This document shows positions 40,303-55,300 of a stretch of DNA of 64,000 nucleotides, piece after piece (position 1 is the first letter of the stretch; each line of letters starts with the position of its first letter). The DNA is taken from contig CM073593.1 of assembly GCA_037074705.1 (NCBI GenBank), positions 63,901,501 to 63,965,500 on the forward strand. Direction: 5' to 3'. A model generated the notes under the pieces. That model saw only the letters and a list, made by a program, of their open reading frames with translations, searched no databases and was not told the origin of the DNA. The position numbers were made by a program, and so were the translations under genes. This DNA is from Zhengitettix transpicula (lineage: Eukaryota > Arthropoda > Insecta > Orthoptera > Tetrigidae).

Positions 40303-43300
40303 TTAAATAAATTTGATTAATTATTATGAAGCAAGCTAATATAGCAGTGAGTGTGAAAATGAATCATTTTTGCTTCATTATTTACAGGCATGTTTGTTAT
40401 GAATATGACAGCTGTAGATTATGATGACCCAAATGAAGGATCAAATGCTCGACTGACATATTCTATTGAAAAGAATGTAATTGATGAAGATACTGGTGCT
40501 CCCATTTTTTATATAGAAAGTAAAACAGGGACAATCAAAACAGCTATATGCTGCTTAGATCGGGAAAGGACTCCAGATTATGCTATACAAGTTGTTGCGA
40601 TGGATGGGGGTGGTTTGAAAGGTATGCAGACTTAGCAGTTAAATTTAATTATTCCTACAAGACAAGGACCTACAGCAGGCATTTTATTATTTAATTAAAG
40701 TTAAGATTACATGCCTACATTCCCCACACCAGAAAAAAAAGGTATGTCTTCTGCAAGTAAGTGTTTTGTAACAACTTACAAGACATTCATATTAAACTTA
40801 CATAGTTCCAAAATACTTTTCATTCTGTGGCTCAACAACTCTTAAAGTGCATACAAAGCCTGAAACATTACTTCCTCTAACTATAATTTTGTAACCTTAC
40901 CTTTTTATCTTTCCTTTGAGAGGCTTATTTTGTGGATATTGTTGCCATATACTAGGCCATCTCTGCCTTAACTTATAACTAGCACAGCTCAGTCTGCTGA
41001 TGAATACTATTATTATTTTAGTGTTTAGTAGGTCGCTGATAAAAATATTTTAAGGCTCTTTTAAATCTGTGAAGGAACTGGAACAGCATCTATAAGAATC
41101 AAAGATATTAATGACATGCCACCTCATTTCACAAAAGAAGAGTGGGTGGCAGAAGTGGATGAAACTGTCAATGGAACTCTTCCAGAAACTTCTATCTTAA
41201 CTGTAACAGTTCATGATGCAGATGAAATAAGTTCCTTTCAATTTAAGGTATTATTTATTAGATATATTTTTCGGCTATCTGATTTTACAAATATTTGATC
41301 ATTTACAACATTTAATATTTTCAGATACTTGAAAACAGTGGGTTTGGTGCAAATAAATTTGTAATGGTTAGAAATCCAGATAACACTGGATCTCTTAAAA
41401 TAATACAGCCTCTTGATTTTGAAGATCCAATGCAAAGAAATGGTTTTAAGTTCAAAATACAAGTTAGTGACAAGGTGAGGAGTTGAACTACTTAAGATAT
41501 TTTTATTAAAGTAATCCTCAGTATATCTTATGTGCTATGTTCATTAAATGATTTAGGAAGATGCTGATAGCTACCATAAAGGTTATGCATGGATTGTTAT
41601 CAAAATCCGAGATATTAATGATAATTTACCAGAATTTGAGGAACAAAATATTGAGGTTTCTGTTTTAGAAAGCACAAATGTTGGCTATAATATTATTCAG
41701 TTCAGAGCTACAGATATTGATCAGTCTGGAAATAGTCAGATACGATACAACATAGACCAACAGTCAGATCCCAGGAGACAGTTTTACATTAATCAAAATG
41801 GCATTGTTTCCCTGCAGCGAAAACTTGATAGAGAAGAAAGTAAAATTCATAAGGTATGCTATCTATGTATATTTCATAAACAATATTTTCATATGGATAA
41901 TTCCTTGAAGGAATGAATATCTGAATTTTCATTTTTGTTGAGTAAAATGTTATAAATTGAACTGCAATTCACACACACATCATAAAGTGCCTTAGACATT
42001 ATATATAATAATATATACTAAAATTTCAAATTATTTATTTGTTAAGTAATTCACTTGAATAATGCTGGTAACAAATAATTTATGCAACTCCATTATATAA
42101 TGGAACTAAACATCATTTTTGTAATATAATCAAACTCCCAAGAAAATTTTCTTCTAGTCAGTGTTTGAAAAATATGTGTCCTGTGGTTTGTTTAACTACT
42201 TTGAAGAATGAATGTTTCCATTATCAGTTAAATAGCAAAAGTATGATGTAAAATTTTGACAAGTTAGTAAGAAATTAGTATTTCATTTAATATTTTATAC
42301 CTTGAATGTATTTTTATATGCCTCACCAGTTATCACTGTAATGTTAGTTTATTTTTATCATAAATAAATTGTATGATCATCTGTCTTGATGTTTAAATGC
42401 AAACTTTTCAAAATTTTTAGATAAGTATATTGGCAGTTGATGATGGTGTTCCCTCTAAAACAGCAACAGCAACTTTGCTCATAAATGTGGAGGATATAAA
42501 TGACAATCCACCTGTTTTTCTCAAGGAATATAGACCAGTTCTTCCAGAACATGTTCCACCTCAGAGAATTGTGGAAATACAAGCAAAAGACAAAGATGAC
42601 AGACTGAAGAATAATGGTCCTCCCTTCACCTTCAAATTAGATCCAACAACAAATGATATAATTAAATCATCTTTCAAGGTTGAATATGATCCCAGTAAGT
42701 ATGTATTTTCAAATTTGAAAAGGCTCTGAAAAGATTAAAATGTCATTTTATGTTTAAAAATAATAATTTTTAGGACTATTTGATAATTATCCTTTGTCAA
42801 AATTGTTCTTCTACAGAAGGAGATGGAATAGCCATTGTTTCATCTCTTCGTTCATTTGATAGAGAGCAACAAAAGGAATACCATATACCAATTATTATTA
42901 AGGATTCAGGAAAACCTACAATGACTGGAACCAATACATTGACTGTTGTAATTGGTGATTTCAATGATAACAAAATGCAACCTGGATCAAAGGAAATACT
43001 TGTTTATAATTATGTGGTAAGCCTTTGACTGACTCTTCATAGTGATATTTTTACTCCAAATAATTCTTAAGACATCAAATATGTATGGTACTTTCAATAG
43101 CAAGATATGGTTACTTGTAATCTTCACTTCTTCTGCTTCAATGTGTGTTTATAACTCATCTAGCTTGTGGCTCCAACAACTAATTTCTTTCCTTTCTTCT
43201 TTCTGTCAACCAATCTGTCACTAATCTTCAATTTACATATAATACAGATTTTATGAGTTGGCAGAAGCTCATCTTGATTAACAACTTATTTCCGTACATT

Positions 43301-46300
43301 ATTAACAAATTTCATATTATCTAAACTTGAATTCCAGGGTCAAACAGGTGATATTGAAATAGGGCGGGTGTATGTTCAGGACAAGGATGACTGGGATCTT
43401 CCAGACAAAACATTTTTCTGGGATGGGATGGATCATCCAAGATTTAAACTTGATGAAGACTCTGGGATGATAACTTTACGTCATGGAACACATCCAAACA
43501 AGTAATTTTATAGTGATTTCATTTAATTACTTAACTTATACACAGAGTGTTAAATTCGGCTAAGAAAGTAATATAACTTTTACAGTTTATTTTTTCCAGT
43601 AATCATTACTCATTTAAAGTTGAATTTTAAATTCCTGTTTATTGTTAGGAAGTCTCCATTCTGATCAATTATATCTCATATGATTGTGTTGCAATTTAAC
43701 ATTTTCTTTCAAAATCAATTGTCTCATACATTAATAAAAAAATTCCTGCTCATATTAATTTTAAGCTACTAAGGGTGATACGATATGGTCAAAATAATTA
43801 ATATGGACATATTAATATATTCCATATTAATTGCATATATACACATTTGGATAGGAAAAAGAGGCAGCAAAGTTGACCTGAAATCAACAGTTGGTCCAGT
43901 TGAGTGAAGCAGTAAAAATATTTCAAATTTCCAAATGTGTTATTTAATTTGATCTCATCACATTTTCATTTTACCCATCATTGATGCATTATATTTGTGA
44001 TTATAAGGTCTCATATAAACAATGAATTTTCAGATACACTTTGAAATTCAGAGTCAATGATAAAAAGCATTCTCAATCAAATATTCCAGCAAATGTTTCG
44101 GTTACTGTCAAAAATATCCCATATGAAGCAGTGATACATTCTGGGTCTATTCGAATCTCAGGCCTTACTGATGAGGAGTTTGTAAAAATTTGGCACTATG
44201 ATGTAAGTATGAGTTATATTTAATGACACTTTGAACAATAGGTATATTTTTAGGCTCTGTAAATCAATGTATTTTTTTATGAAACAGATACATAATTAAA
44301 TTTTGTCTCAACACTCTTATTGAGCTTCTTTTAAATGATATCTATAATTACAGTGAATCATAATAGAAATCGGTGAATATTATTTCATGCAAAGAAAACA
44401 TTTGAACTATAGCTCTCCTAATATGTAAATTATACAAAGAGCTCTAAGATCAGTGGAATTAAAATCCCATCTTGTGATGGTATGAAAAACCATTTTCTGA
44501 GCACAAAGTGTTCTTAACTATCTAACTATATATTAAGTAGTATTGTAAAGTTTCAATTATAGTTTCTAATTTTATATTGTTTTTGTTTCTTTTTCTTATT
44601 TACATTTATATGTTTCTTATGGAAAATTATTGCAATTTTTTAACTGAACCAATTTTTTTCCAATACTACAGATTCAGAAAGTTTTTAAAAGTAAATTAGA
44701 ACTATTGCAAGAATATATTGCAAAAATTCTCAACATTGTGAAAGAGAAAGTGGATATTTTCAGTGTGCAACTGTATCAAAAAAGTCCACCTATGACAGAT
44801 ATTTATTATTCTGCACGTAGTTCAACATATTTCAAACCAGAAAGATTAAATGGAATCATTTTGTTTCATCGTGAAAAGGTAGCATTGTTGTTATAATAAT
44901 TATTATATTTCTATTTGAATATACTCTATGGTTAAATTTGAAAATATAAAATAACCAGTTAAATTCAAAACATAGTTTAAATAAAAAATATTTCTTTTTG
45001 TTTGATGATGGATAATAAGACTTACATGTAGGATTATAATATCTTTTTTCATTGAATGTTCTCTAAATTTATACTTGTGAGATATAGGAGTGAAAAAATA
45101 AGTTAAAACACTTGCATTTATTTGTTTTAATACTATTTTAAGAAATGCTTATGCATTTTCAATTGATATCCATTATTTACATTAATTCTTAATGTTAAAA
45201 TGTATTTGGTGTATCAAATAAATTATATTTTTATTACAGATTGAGAAAGAACTGAATATCAACATAACGATGATTGGAATTGATGAATGCTTGTATGAAA
45301 ATAATAAATGTGAAGGAAGCTGTACAAACAGATTGGAAATAGGTAAACAGCCATATTTAGTGAATGCAAATATGACCTCCTTGGTAGGAGTTCATTTAAG
45401 TATAATTAGTGATTGTGTTTGTGGAGCACACAATCAATCGCATGTTGTGCATTGTCATTATTCATCTTGTTACAACAGAGGACAGTGTGTGCAAGAAAAC
45501 AGTGGAATAAGGTATATATTTCTCTCTAACATTTAAGTTTACAAAAATATAAAATATTGTTGTTATAGTTTTATAATTCATTGAATAAAAATTAACTAAT
45601 AAAATATTTGTTATTTTTGAAATAACTAGAATATATTTTAATGTGATAAATACATCATGTGATTGTTAAGCATTGTTGTAAAGTTATTTACTTCTCAGAA
45701 CAGAATATTTAGTGAATTATTAAATTGATAATTTATGTGTGTTTTCATGGGAAAAAATTGTTTTTCTCTTAGCTGTATTTGTGAAGATGGTTACAATGGG
45801 CCACGCTGTCAACAGACAGTTAGAAGTTTCTGGGGTACTGGATGGGCTTGGTATCAACCTCTTTCACTCTGCGACAACTCACATTTAAGTCTCGAATTCA
45901 TTAGTAGGAAATCAGATGGATTATTACTATACAATGGACCAATAGTTCCTCCAGAAATTGAAGAAAGTTTAGTTTCAGGTACCCTTACCAAATCTATTAT
46001 ATATTATTCATATTTATTTTTATTGTTATTTAATGGATACATTACAAGAATATGAAATTATTTTCTTGACTGACTAAAATAAACTATCAGTTTCAAATAA
46101 TTCAGTTTCATACAACCAACATCATAAATTGGCACATGTATTATCAGTTACAAATTAATTTTCCTAAGAGCCTAACAGCAGTTTTTAATATTATTTAATA
46201 AAGATTTCACTATTGAAGATAGAGTATTTTTACTACTCTTCTGGAAATATAATTCAAATTGTTCACAGAAAGTATGTTTTCTTTCATTTATTAAAAGTAT

Positions 46301-49300
46301 AAATCAGAATTATAATTAAAATTCTATGGGCTAAACATAGGATTCTAATAATTAAAGTCCAAGAACAGCAGTATGAGGACCCTTCAATCGAGGAACTTAT
46401 TTCAGATCTGCTTGTAGGCACCTTTTCAGTCTTCTGTTGAAGTAATGGTTGCATAAGTGGATTGGTACGCTTTTCAATCTCTTCCTAGTGTTTCCTGCTT
46501 CTTTCTACAATTATGTCTTTAATAAATGGTGCGGTGAGGTCACTGTATTGTGCGATTCGAGACATACCAAAGCAAGTCTGTCATAAATGGGAAAATCTTT
46601 CATTTTGGAGAACAGCAATACTCAACTGACTGGTAATTCCCCAAAACTGGATGCCATAAGTCCTTGATAATTGTTTTATATACTAGAACTTTGCAGATAT
46701 AAACAGAAATTGAAAGTAGGTACATTATTATTAAGCATAATTTCATTTAAAAATTATAAATACCCCAATAAGTCCAAACAAACATACTTATAAAAAAAGT
46801 CATTAAAATAACCAAAATCCTTACTTAAATAATATGTATACAATGTCAATTAATTCATGTATTTGAGGATTCAATGACAAAAGTAGTACAAACTAATAAG
46901 AGTTGCTCCAACAGTTATTTTACAATAAACTATGCATTTCAGATTTTATATCTCTAGAGTTGGAAAATGGAATGCCTAGATTGCTTATAGATTTTGGTTC
47001 CGGTACTTTACAATTGCGAGTGAGAACAAAGCAAAGTTTAGATGATGGTGAATGGCACAGACTTGACATAATTTGGGACACAAAGGTATGTAGTCATCCT
47101 ACTTAAAATATAACAACTTCAGTTTACAGGAAATGTATGTACATGATTACAAAAACTTACTGTTATTTTATGCTAGCCAATTGTGCATTGTTACCTTGGT
47201 ATTTACTTATATTAATCCAGAAAATGAATTCATTTTAGACAAATATCTTGGCCATTTTGAATATTTTTACTCAACCACATATTAACTGGAACTACGCAGG
47301 TCAATTGTTCAGTATTTGGAGCACCATTGTTCATCTCAGAAACAGCAAAAACATTCAATTCCATACTATATGTGCCATGCATATCTTTCACACGAAAATA
47401 ATTTTTATCCTATCTGTTAGGGATACTAAATATTTGAAAGACTACTGACTTGATTCCGCAACCAACAAATTACACTTTATTTACTTTTATATCATGATTA
47501 CATTTCTGACAAGTCATTCCTTACACATCAATATATATTGCAAGAAGCTAAACTGAGGTGCGCCACCTTAGTCAGCTTCTCTGCATAACAAATCTGTTGA
47601 GCACAAAGCATACTAATTAAATAGGAGGGGCTTAAACAATCACAACACTTTTTTATTTATATTCAAGATTTTGCTGATTTTTTATTATGTCAACGGAAAA
47701 CTCAGCTCAGTTAATTTATCATAATTAAAATATAAAACTTTTTCTTAAATGTATAGTTATTAGATAAATAAGTAGCCAAATAACTAGTTATGTATTTATT
47801 AAATATTACAGAAGAAAATATTTCATAAAAACAGTTGACATTGTCATGGAAAAATGAGTTTCTCTCTCCGTCAAAATTGTTACCTATTGTAATAATATAT
47901 TTAATTAATACATATTTTTTAAGTACAATACCGTAATCCTTTTGCATGAAAAGTAACTTTAATTTGATCACTGCATGCTCTTCTGTGATGTCACTCTGTA
48001 CACCACTTCACACAGCCTCGGATAAGATCTGAGCGTTGATCGACTGGTTGCAGAGAGGTTGGCCGACTCTGCTGACCAGGTCTGGAACATGAGAACAAAT
48101 TGAATTCCTTAAAATATTATGTTGGATCTAAATTGAAATACATTCACCTTGTTGGAATCGCATTTGACTCAAAGCAAAGCAGTTACAGAATCAAAACAAA
48201 TACTAAAAATAAATAAACAAACTGCCTAGAATCTGAAAATTGTTTAACAAAAAAAAATTAAATATACCAACATTTCATTCAGTTTTTGGACCTCTTTAGG
48301 TTTAATAATTTATGTATATATCCAGTAAAAAAATTGAGACAAGGTTTTGCGGCCTTGCTTATTGTAACCAGCCCATGGTTATGTTACAATGTATGTATGT
48401 ATTTATATATGAACCAATTTGGTTCCCTGCCTCTCTGTCAATCTACCACTCATTGCTCACACTTCTATCGTGCCAGAGGCCTTGTAAGAAGGATAAGAGA
48501 GGTGCGCCGTGTTGAGCCAGCTTCTCTGCATGACTTGTCCATTGAGTGTGAAGCAAACCTAACATATAACAGGGGTTTAAACAATCTCAACACATTTCTT
48601 ATTTGTAATATGTAAATAACAAGTTAAAACTACCACATTAGCTTATAGATTAAAATGTATTCTGATTGCTGACAAATAAGATATTTTTAAAAAAACTTAT
48701 TTGTATTCAAGATTTTTCTGAAGTTTGTTGGAAAACTATATAATTAAGTATTGACATACTATATATTTCATAAAGTTATTTGACATAATATTTAATGGAA
48801 AAATCATATTTTTTCTTTTCATCATAGATGCCATTTACTTTAGAAATATATAGTTAACTTTGAAACATTTACAAACTACTGACGTTGATCCGCGTTCTAT
48901 AACAATTTTTTTTCCAATTTTAACTGAAAGGAATTCTGTACACTTCATGTCCTGCAAAAGAGAGTTGCATTGTACTGAACCATCTTCACTGTGTTACCAA
49001 CCCATTAAGCTTGAAGCACACTTCATGTAAAACATGTGCTTAAGCAATTACAAATCTGTCCCTTCCCACCCACACCTGATGGAAATTGAACTTAAAAGCC
49101 ATTGTAATTTTTACTGTTTTAATCTCAGTGACATGGAAAATGATGAATTTGACTCTAATATGGGACATTTAAGATGCTTTTTCCTCCTCAATTTTCCTCT
49201 CATTCTTAAGGAATCAAATGACAACTGAACTTGTATTGGTGTATGCTAGCATTCGACTTACTGACCTCCAATTTGATGCCAATTTCTCTTTTTTTTATTT

Positions 49301-52300
49301 CAGCATCTTTTACCCATATCACTAAGGGTGTCCCACTCCCATGTCATTAGGAATATCAATGAGACTTTAAATATATCAAGAGTGACTTTATTAATCTCGG
49401 AAGTCCCATAAACAATTTATTCTGCACTAATAACAATCATTTTTACATTATTTTTAATAATTTTGACCCCCATCCTTTGTGTTATTAGGGTGCCCCATGA
49501 CATTTTTTTTATAGTTTGTATGTGCAATGTACTACATTTAGTTTAAATTGCTCTTCATATTTAAGATTGTATTTGGAATATACACTCACAAATAAATACT
49601 TATTAAATTGATGTACTTATAAATTTAAATGTTGTCTTATAATTATATTTTATTTATGTAATAATTTTTTTTATGTTTTATAAATATATAAATTCAAATT
49701 TATCTAGAAAGTCAGCCTCGTGGTGGATTTCTGCAAGTCTGCTGATATTTCTGAAGATGAAGATGAACAATCTTCTGAATTTAATTATACAAACTGTCTA
49801 GTTACTGGGATTATTCCTCCTTTCAATGAATATTTGAATGTCAACACTCCATTGCAGATTGGAGGATTATATGCCCACCAAATAGACCCAACTTACTATC
49901 ATTGGCAATTTACACCAGTTGGAAAAAGTTTTGATGGTTGCATCAAAAATATTTTTTATAACAATCAGGTAACTTAAACATTATTAAAAATATATATGAT
50001 CAATTTAAAATTGTGTAAATAATTTTTTCTCACAAAATATAACATCACTTTTTGTTGTATTGTACAAAAATTGAAATTGTTTACAGAGATTGTATAGAAA
50101 GTAAATGAAAATGAAGGTTGTAGGAAATCAAATAAAAATTATTATTTAAAATATGGAGTATTACAGATAGCATTATTTCTAATCATATTCTACTTCATAT
50201 TGTATAATATTACCAGATGATTATAACTTTTCAATTTAAAAATTAATTATTATTGTCCAAACTGTTTGTTTAACAGATATTGTCAGTTCTTATAAATTAC
50301 TGTTTCAGATATATGATCTTGCTGAACCTGGTCTCTCAAAGAACAGTCAATCTGGTTGTCCACAGGCAGAGACTCTTTGTAATTCTAAAGATTTGATCTT
50401 TGGCTGTGAAGAACATGGCACATGTGAAAGTAGTTTCAATGATGCATGGTGTAAATGTGAACCTGGATGGACTGGGTTCAACTGCCTTACACCAACTATA
50501 CCAGCAACTTTCAAAATGCATAGTTATGTTAAGTATGCATTGTCATTTGAACCAGATCTTTTTTCTACCAAACTACAACTAAGATTTAGAACCAGAGAAA
50601 AAGAAGGAGAACTTTTTCGAATCAGTGATCAACATAACAAGGAATATTGCATTCTTGAGGTAAAAACTGTATTTTAATAATAAATTATATTGAATTTTAT
50701 AACTTACATTAATTTATTGTGTACTCATTACATGCCATACTGAAGAGAAAGTAAAATTTTGTAACTGTTAAGAATGTCTAAATGTAAATGTGTTATTTAT
50801 TTTCTTGTTTGTAAAATAAAACAATATATCTTTCATTGAGCTATATAATTAAATATGATATGTGCATAATTAAAAAAATCCTGTTATTATGTCAAAAACA
50901 AATGATTTCACAATACATTTTCTAAAATGATCTACTTATCACACTTATTTTTGAAATTTCAAAATTCCAATTTTATCTTTTAAGCAAACTTAATATGAAT
51001 AATTTTTTACATTTAGATCAAAGACAGCCATTTGCAATTCCGATACAACCTTAACAGTATTGAACCTGATGAAAAATGCATTTCTCTGAGTTCAGTTGCT
51101 GTTAATGATGGAAAGTGGCATACTGCAAAGGTAAGTACAAAGTAATATAATACAATTATTTCATACTAATATTGATGTTTCATTATTTTTTAATCACATG
51201 TACATACCCACAAAGACAATATAAAATAATTAAACTACATTGATATAACTTATTATGTATTGGAAGTATAAGGAAAGAGAATAGCAATTGTGGATTACCT
51301 GAATAAAGAAGTTGGAATCCAAATTTGGATAAAAGTTTGAAATTTTCATTGCCTTTAGAGATTTTGTTACATACCAATTTTACATTTCAATAAATCTATA
51401 GATATCTGTGTGTCTTGTTTATATCTCGTATAGAACTTGTGTGGCAATAATTATTGAAGTGTGTAAACCCAAGTAATGATTTAGCAGGTTTACTAATAAA
51501 TTATACTATATCCACAACATAAATCTCACTTGTTAAATGTATATATGAAGTATTTGTGTTTTCTTTTTAGGTGTCAAGGTATGGGTCATCAGTAATTTTA
51601 CAAATGGATGGGGGAGAAGGGAGTTGGTACAATGAAACTTTTTTATTTGAAGGCCATCAACTGCTCTCAATGGATAAACAAGAAGGAATTTATGCTGGTG
51701 GAAAAGCTGAATACATTGGTGTTCGTACATTTGAAGTACAGTCAGACTATAATAAAGGTAACAATTCTCTAATAATATAAAATATGATTTATAAAGCCAC
51801 AATTTGGGTTTATAAGTCAACTACTACTTAATTGCATGCTCCAAAAAGTTATATGTATTATTTAAAATATCCTGTCACCCTAAATAAGTACATAATTATA
51901 AAATAAATAATTCAAGCTGAGTACAAATCATCCCAAATTTTGGCTAGATTTTCTTACTTATCCTCATTTAAATATATAAATAATTTTATAGATATGTTTC
52001 TATTTAATTTTCACAGTGCATATGATTAATAGCATGGATCAATGTAGGTTGTATGGATGATATTGTTTTGGAAGGAAAACACTTGCCACTGCCTCCAGCA
52101 ATGAATGGTACTCAATGGGGACAAGCTACAATGGCACAGAATTTGGAAAGAAATTGCTTATCCAATAATTCATGCAGCAATGTTACATGCCCAGACCCGC
52201 TTGAATGTATTGACCAATGGAATGAATATGAATGCAAGTAAGATTGACAAACATTTTACTCATTGATTTTATGCTACAGTATAATTACCCCATTCAAGAA

Positions 52301-55300
52301 ATTTAAGCCATACTACATGGTAAAGAGTTTGTTACTTTTATGCCACCACTCATACAAGAATGACAATTATTTTTACTTCTACTGTCTTAAATTATTTTTT
52401 TTCTAAATTATAGATATCTGCTGATTCCTCATCTGAAAAAGCAAACATACAATTAATCCTTGTGTTGTCTGTGAAAGCAATAGTCAAAGTATTTGGCAAT
52501 AATTTGATCATTTATGAGATAATTAAATTACAATTTCAGTTGCCTGTTTCCATTGAATGATAATGTCTTGTACAAAAATCTATTCATACAAATTACACAT
52601 GAATCATTTTATATTTTTTACAGTGAACAGATTTTTTCTGTATAGTTTATAGAATATAAAATATGAATTAATTTCACATTCAGAATTTTGTACTCATTTC
52701 ATAAGAAAAAATAATCAATCTTCAGAACCAGCAATCCCTTGTATTATACCATATCCAAATAACATTGAGAGCTATTTTCTATCTTTACCACAAGTTATAG
52801 TTTTATATATTTATATAGAATGTTCAATTTTTAAAAAAAAAACACAACACTATAATCAATATGTGTAATTCTAAAATATTTTGTAAGTTAAGAAAACTTA
52901 TGAAAATTAAACTTTTATAAAATGTAATTGTACTTCTTGTATAATTGTAATATTTTAGGGACTCCTTCTGTTTTGATATGAATGATTCATATCCACATTT
53001 TACTAAAACTTCAGAACAGTAGGCAGTAATTGTGGAGTTTCACTCCATGTTACAGTTAATAAATTATTTCCAGAATTCATAGAATGAAGACAGTGTCAAA
53101 CACATCCATTCCATTGAACATGGCAAACATTTGATTCGGATTCATGCTTTGAATAAAGTCTGTAGAAAACATCAGAGTTATTTAAATTCATATGAGAAAG
53201 AAACCAGAAAAAATGTTACATTTACATTACTTTAACAACATTATAAGTTCATTTCAGAATAATATACAAGATGCTTAAAAGTTCCCCTTGATCTGGTAAA
53301 TCATTTCCATTTGTTATCATATATAATTAGCACCTAAGGAAAATGTGATGAGGTAAAATTAAATAACACATTACGATAGAAAAAAGACACAGCGATTCAT
53401 CTTACTTGAAATCAGTAGTTGGTCCAGTCTGGCATAGGTGGAACTTCAAATTTTTGAGGGCATGAAATCCCTTCTTCATTAGAGCTTCCTTTCTGAAGAA
53501 GGCACCTCAGGCCCTCGAAAATTTGAAGTTCCACCTATGCCAGACTGGACCAACTACTGATTTCAGGTAAGTCAGCATCACTGTCTCTTTTTCCACATTT
53601 ATGTGGACCTCACTGTTTTGCATGATCAAGTGTAGTTGACCTTCATTGTGATTATAGGTATGAATAATCATATCATAATTTTACTTGTATCAATGGTAGG
53701 CCTGTGACACACACTATAAAAATTCGCTCTTTACAGATCCAATTAATCTTTTAACTCCACTTTTGTACAATTGTATTTCAGTGAACTGATACCTATTTAA
53801 TAGATATGATTCGAATATATTTAGCATAGGGCCTCTTGAACAATAAGATTCAAGATTTCAACAGAATAGAGTGGCTCACTAGATCAAATGCCTTTGAAAA
53901 GTTCACAAATGTTCATATAGCGTGACACCCATTAACTAATTTGTTATAGGGCATGTGAACAAATTCAATTACTGCATCGATTTTGGGTAGTCCTTGGTGG
54001 AATTCAAACTGGGTACTATTTAATATATTATTTGCAGCTAAAATGCTAATTAATCTAACGTATAGAACTGTTTCAAATTCTTAGGAAAAAACTGAAGTTA
54101 ATAATTTTTAAATATTGGCCTGACTACAGTTGTTGAAAAGCAATTTTGGAGTAAAAATAGAGTGTGAGTGAAATACATTGAATTCCCCTATTGTTTAGAC
54201 TTGAACCATCTGAGTGAATTAAAAATTGTACCAAAAGACAGATTCAGCTTAAAAGTAAACTAAGAAGAAATTAAATTCATGTTGAGTTATATATTTCAAC
54301 TACTGACTGCTAAATTTCATTATCATTTGATGGCAGAACAGCATGACTGCTTAGAAACAAAGATTTTCACTTATAGGATTTCAATATGAACAAGAAATCA
54401 TTCATTGTGAAGTTAATTAGTATTGCAATGCAATGCAGAATACATTACAAAATTAATATACATGAAGAAGTAAAGTAAATATGCAGGTAACAAATATAAA
54501 TATGATAAGCATATAAAATATAATTCATCAGATATATGTTGAAAAATAAATTTAGTGATTAACCCTTCAGAATCTGTATTGTAACAGATGCTTGTGTTAA
54601 AATATAAAAGAATAGAAATTAGTAGAATGAAAATTAATAGAGGATGCAATAAAGATTATAAATAGTTTGTTAAGGTAGATGTTAAAATATATAATTTAGA
54701 AGAGGTTTGTCTTATAAACATTTGTGAAATAAAAGTTTGGAAAAGAATAACATAGCTGTAACTGATAGATTCCTTGTAATTGCAAACTTCACGAGATATT
54801 TTCTTACTTACTTGGATTGTTTTAATAAAATCTTAATTAGTCTAGATGAAATATTGTGATGAAAAAGACGCTTTAACTTAAATTATTTTACAGTTTGCGC
54901 CTAAAGATCAAGGTTTCATTTGTTTTTGTTTCTTTTGAATTATAACACTTTTTCAGTTGTGGTGATGGATGGTTGCCCACAACTGATAAAAGAGATTGTA
55001 ATGACAAAAATGAATGCTTTGATAAACCTTGTCAAAATGGGGGTACTTGTATTAATCAAGAACCGCCACACAAGTACCATTGTCTATGCCATAAAGGATA
55101 CTGGGGACGTAATTGTGAACTTGCTCAGCGACCCCGCTCTCTTAAACTTAGTATTGAGGCTTTAGTCATAATAGCAGCATGTCTTATAATAATTTTTGGT
55201 GAGTATCATTTATAATTTGTTTCATTTAAAAATAGAATTTTCTTATAGATAATGTTGTAAAGACATAAATTGTAATTATTTATCTTAATTACTATACAAT

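Larger units (their letters stand above)
47086..49707 (+). other. CadN: CadN intron 16 with local duplication
   Basis: No exon seen. Two diverged copies of a segment beginning GAGGTGCGCC start at 47555 and 48499, with a weaker third match near 48975. The rest is AT-rich and unrecognised. Confidence 0.8.
52238..54956 (+). other. CadN: CadN intron 21
   Basis: Contains a fold-back element (53380-53597) and a decayed antisense LINE (53790-54185). No alternative copy of the adjacent EGF/TM exon was found. Confidence 0.85.
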
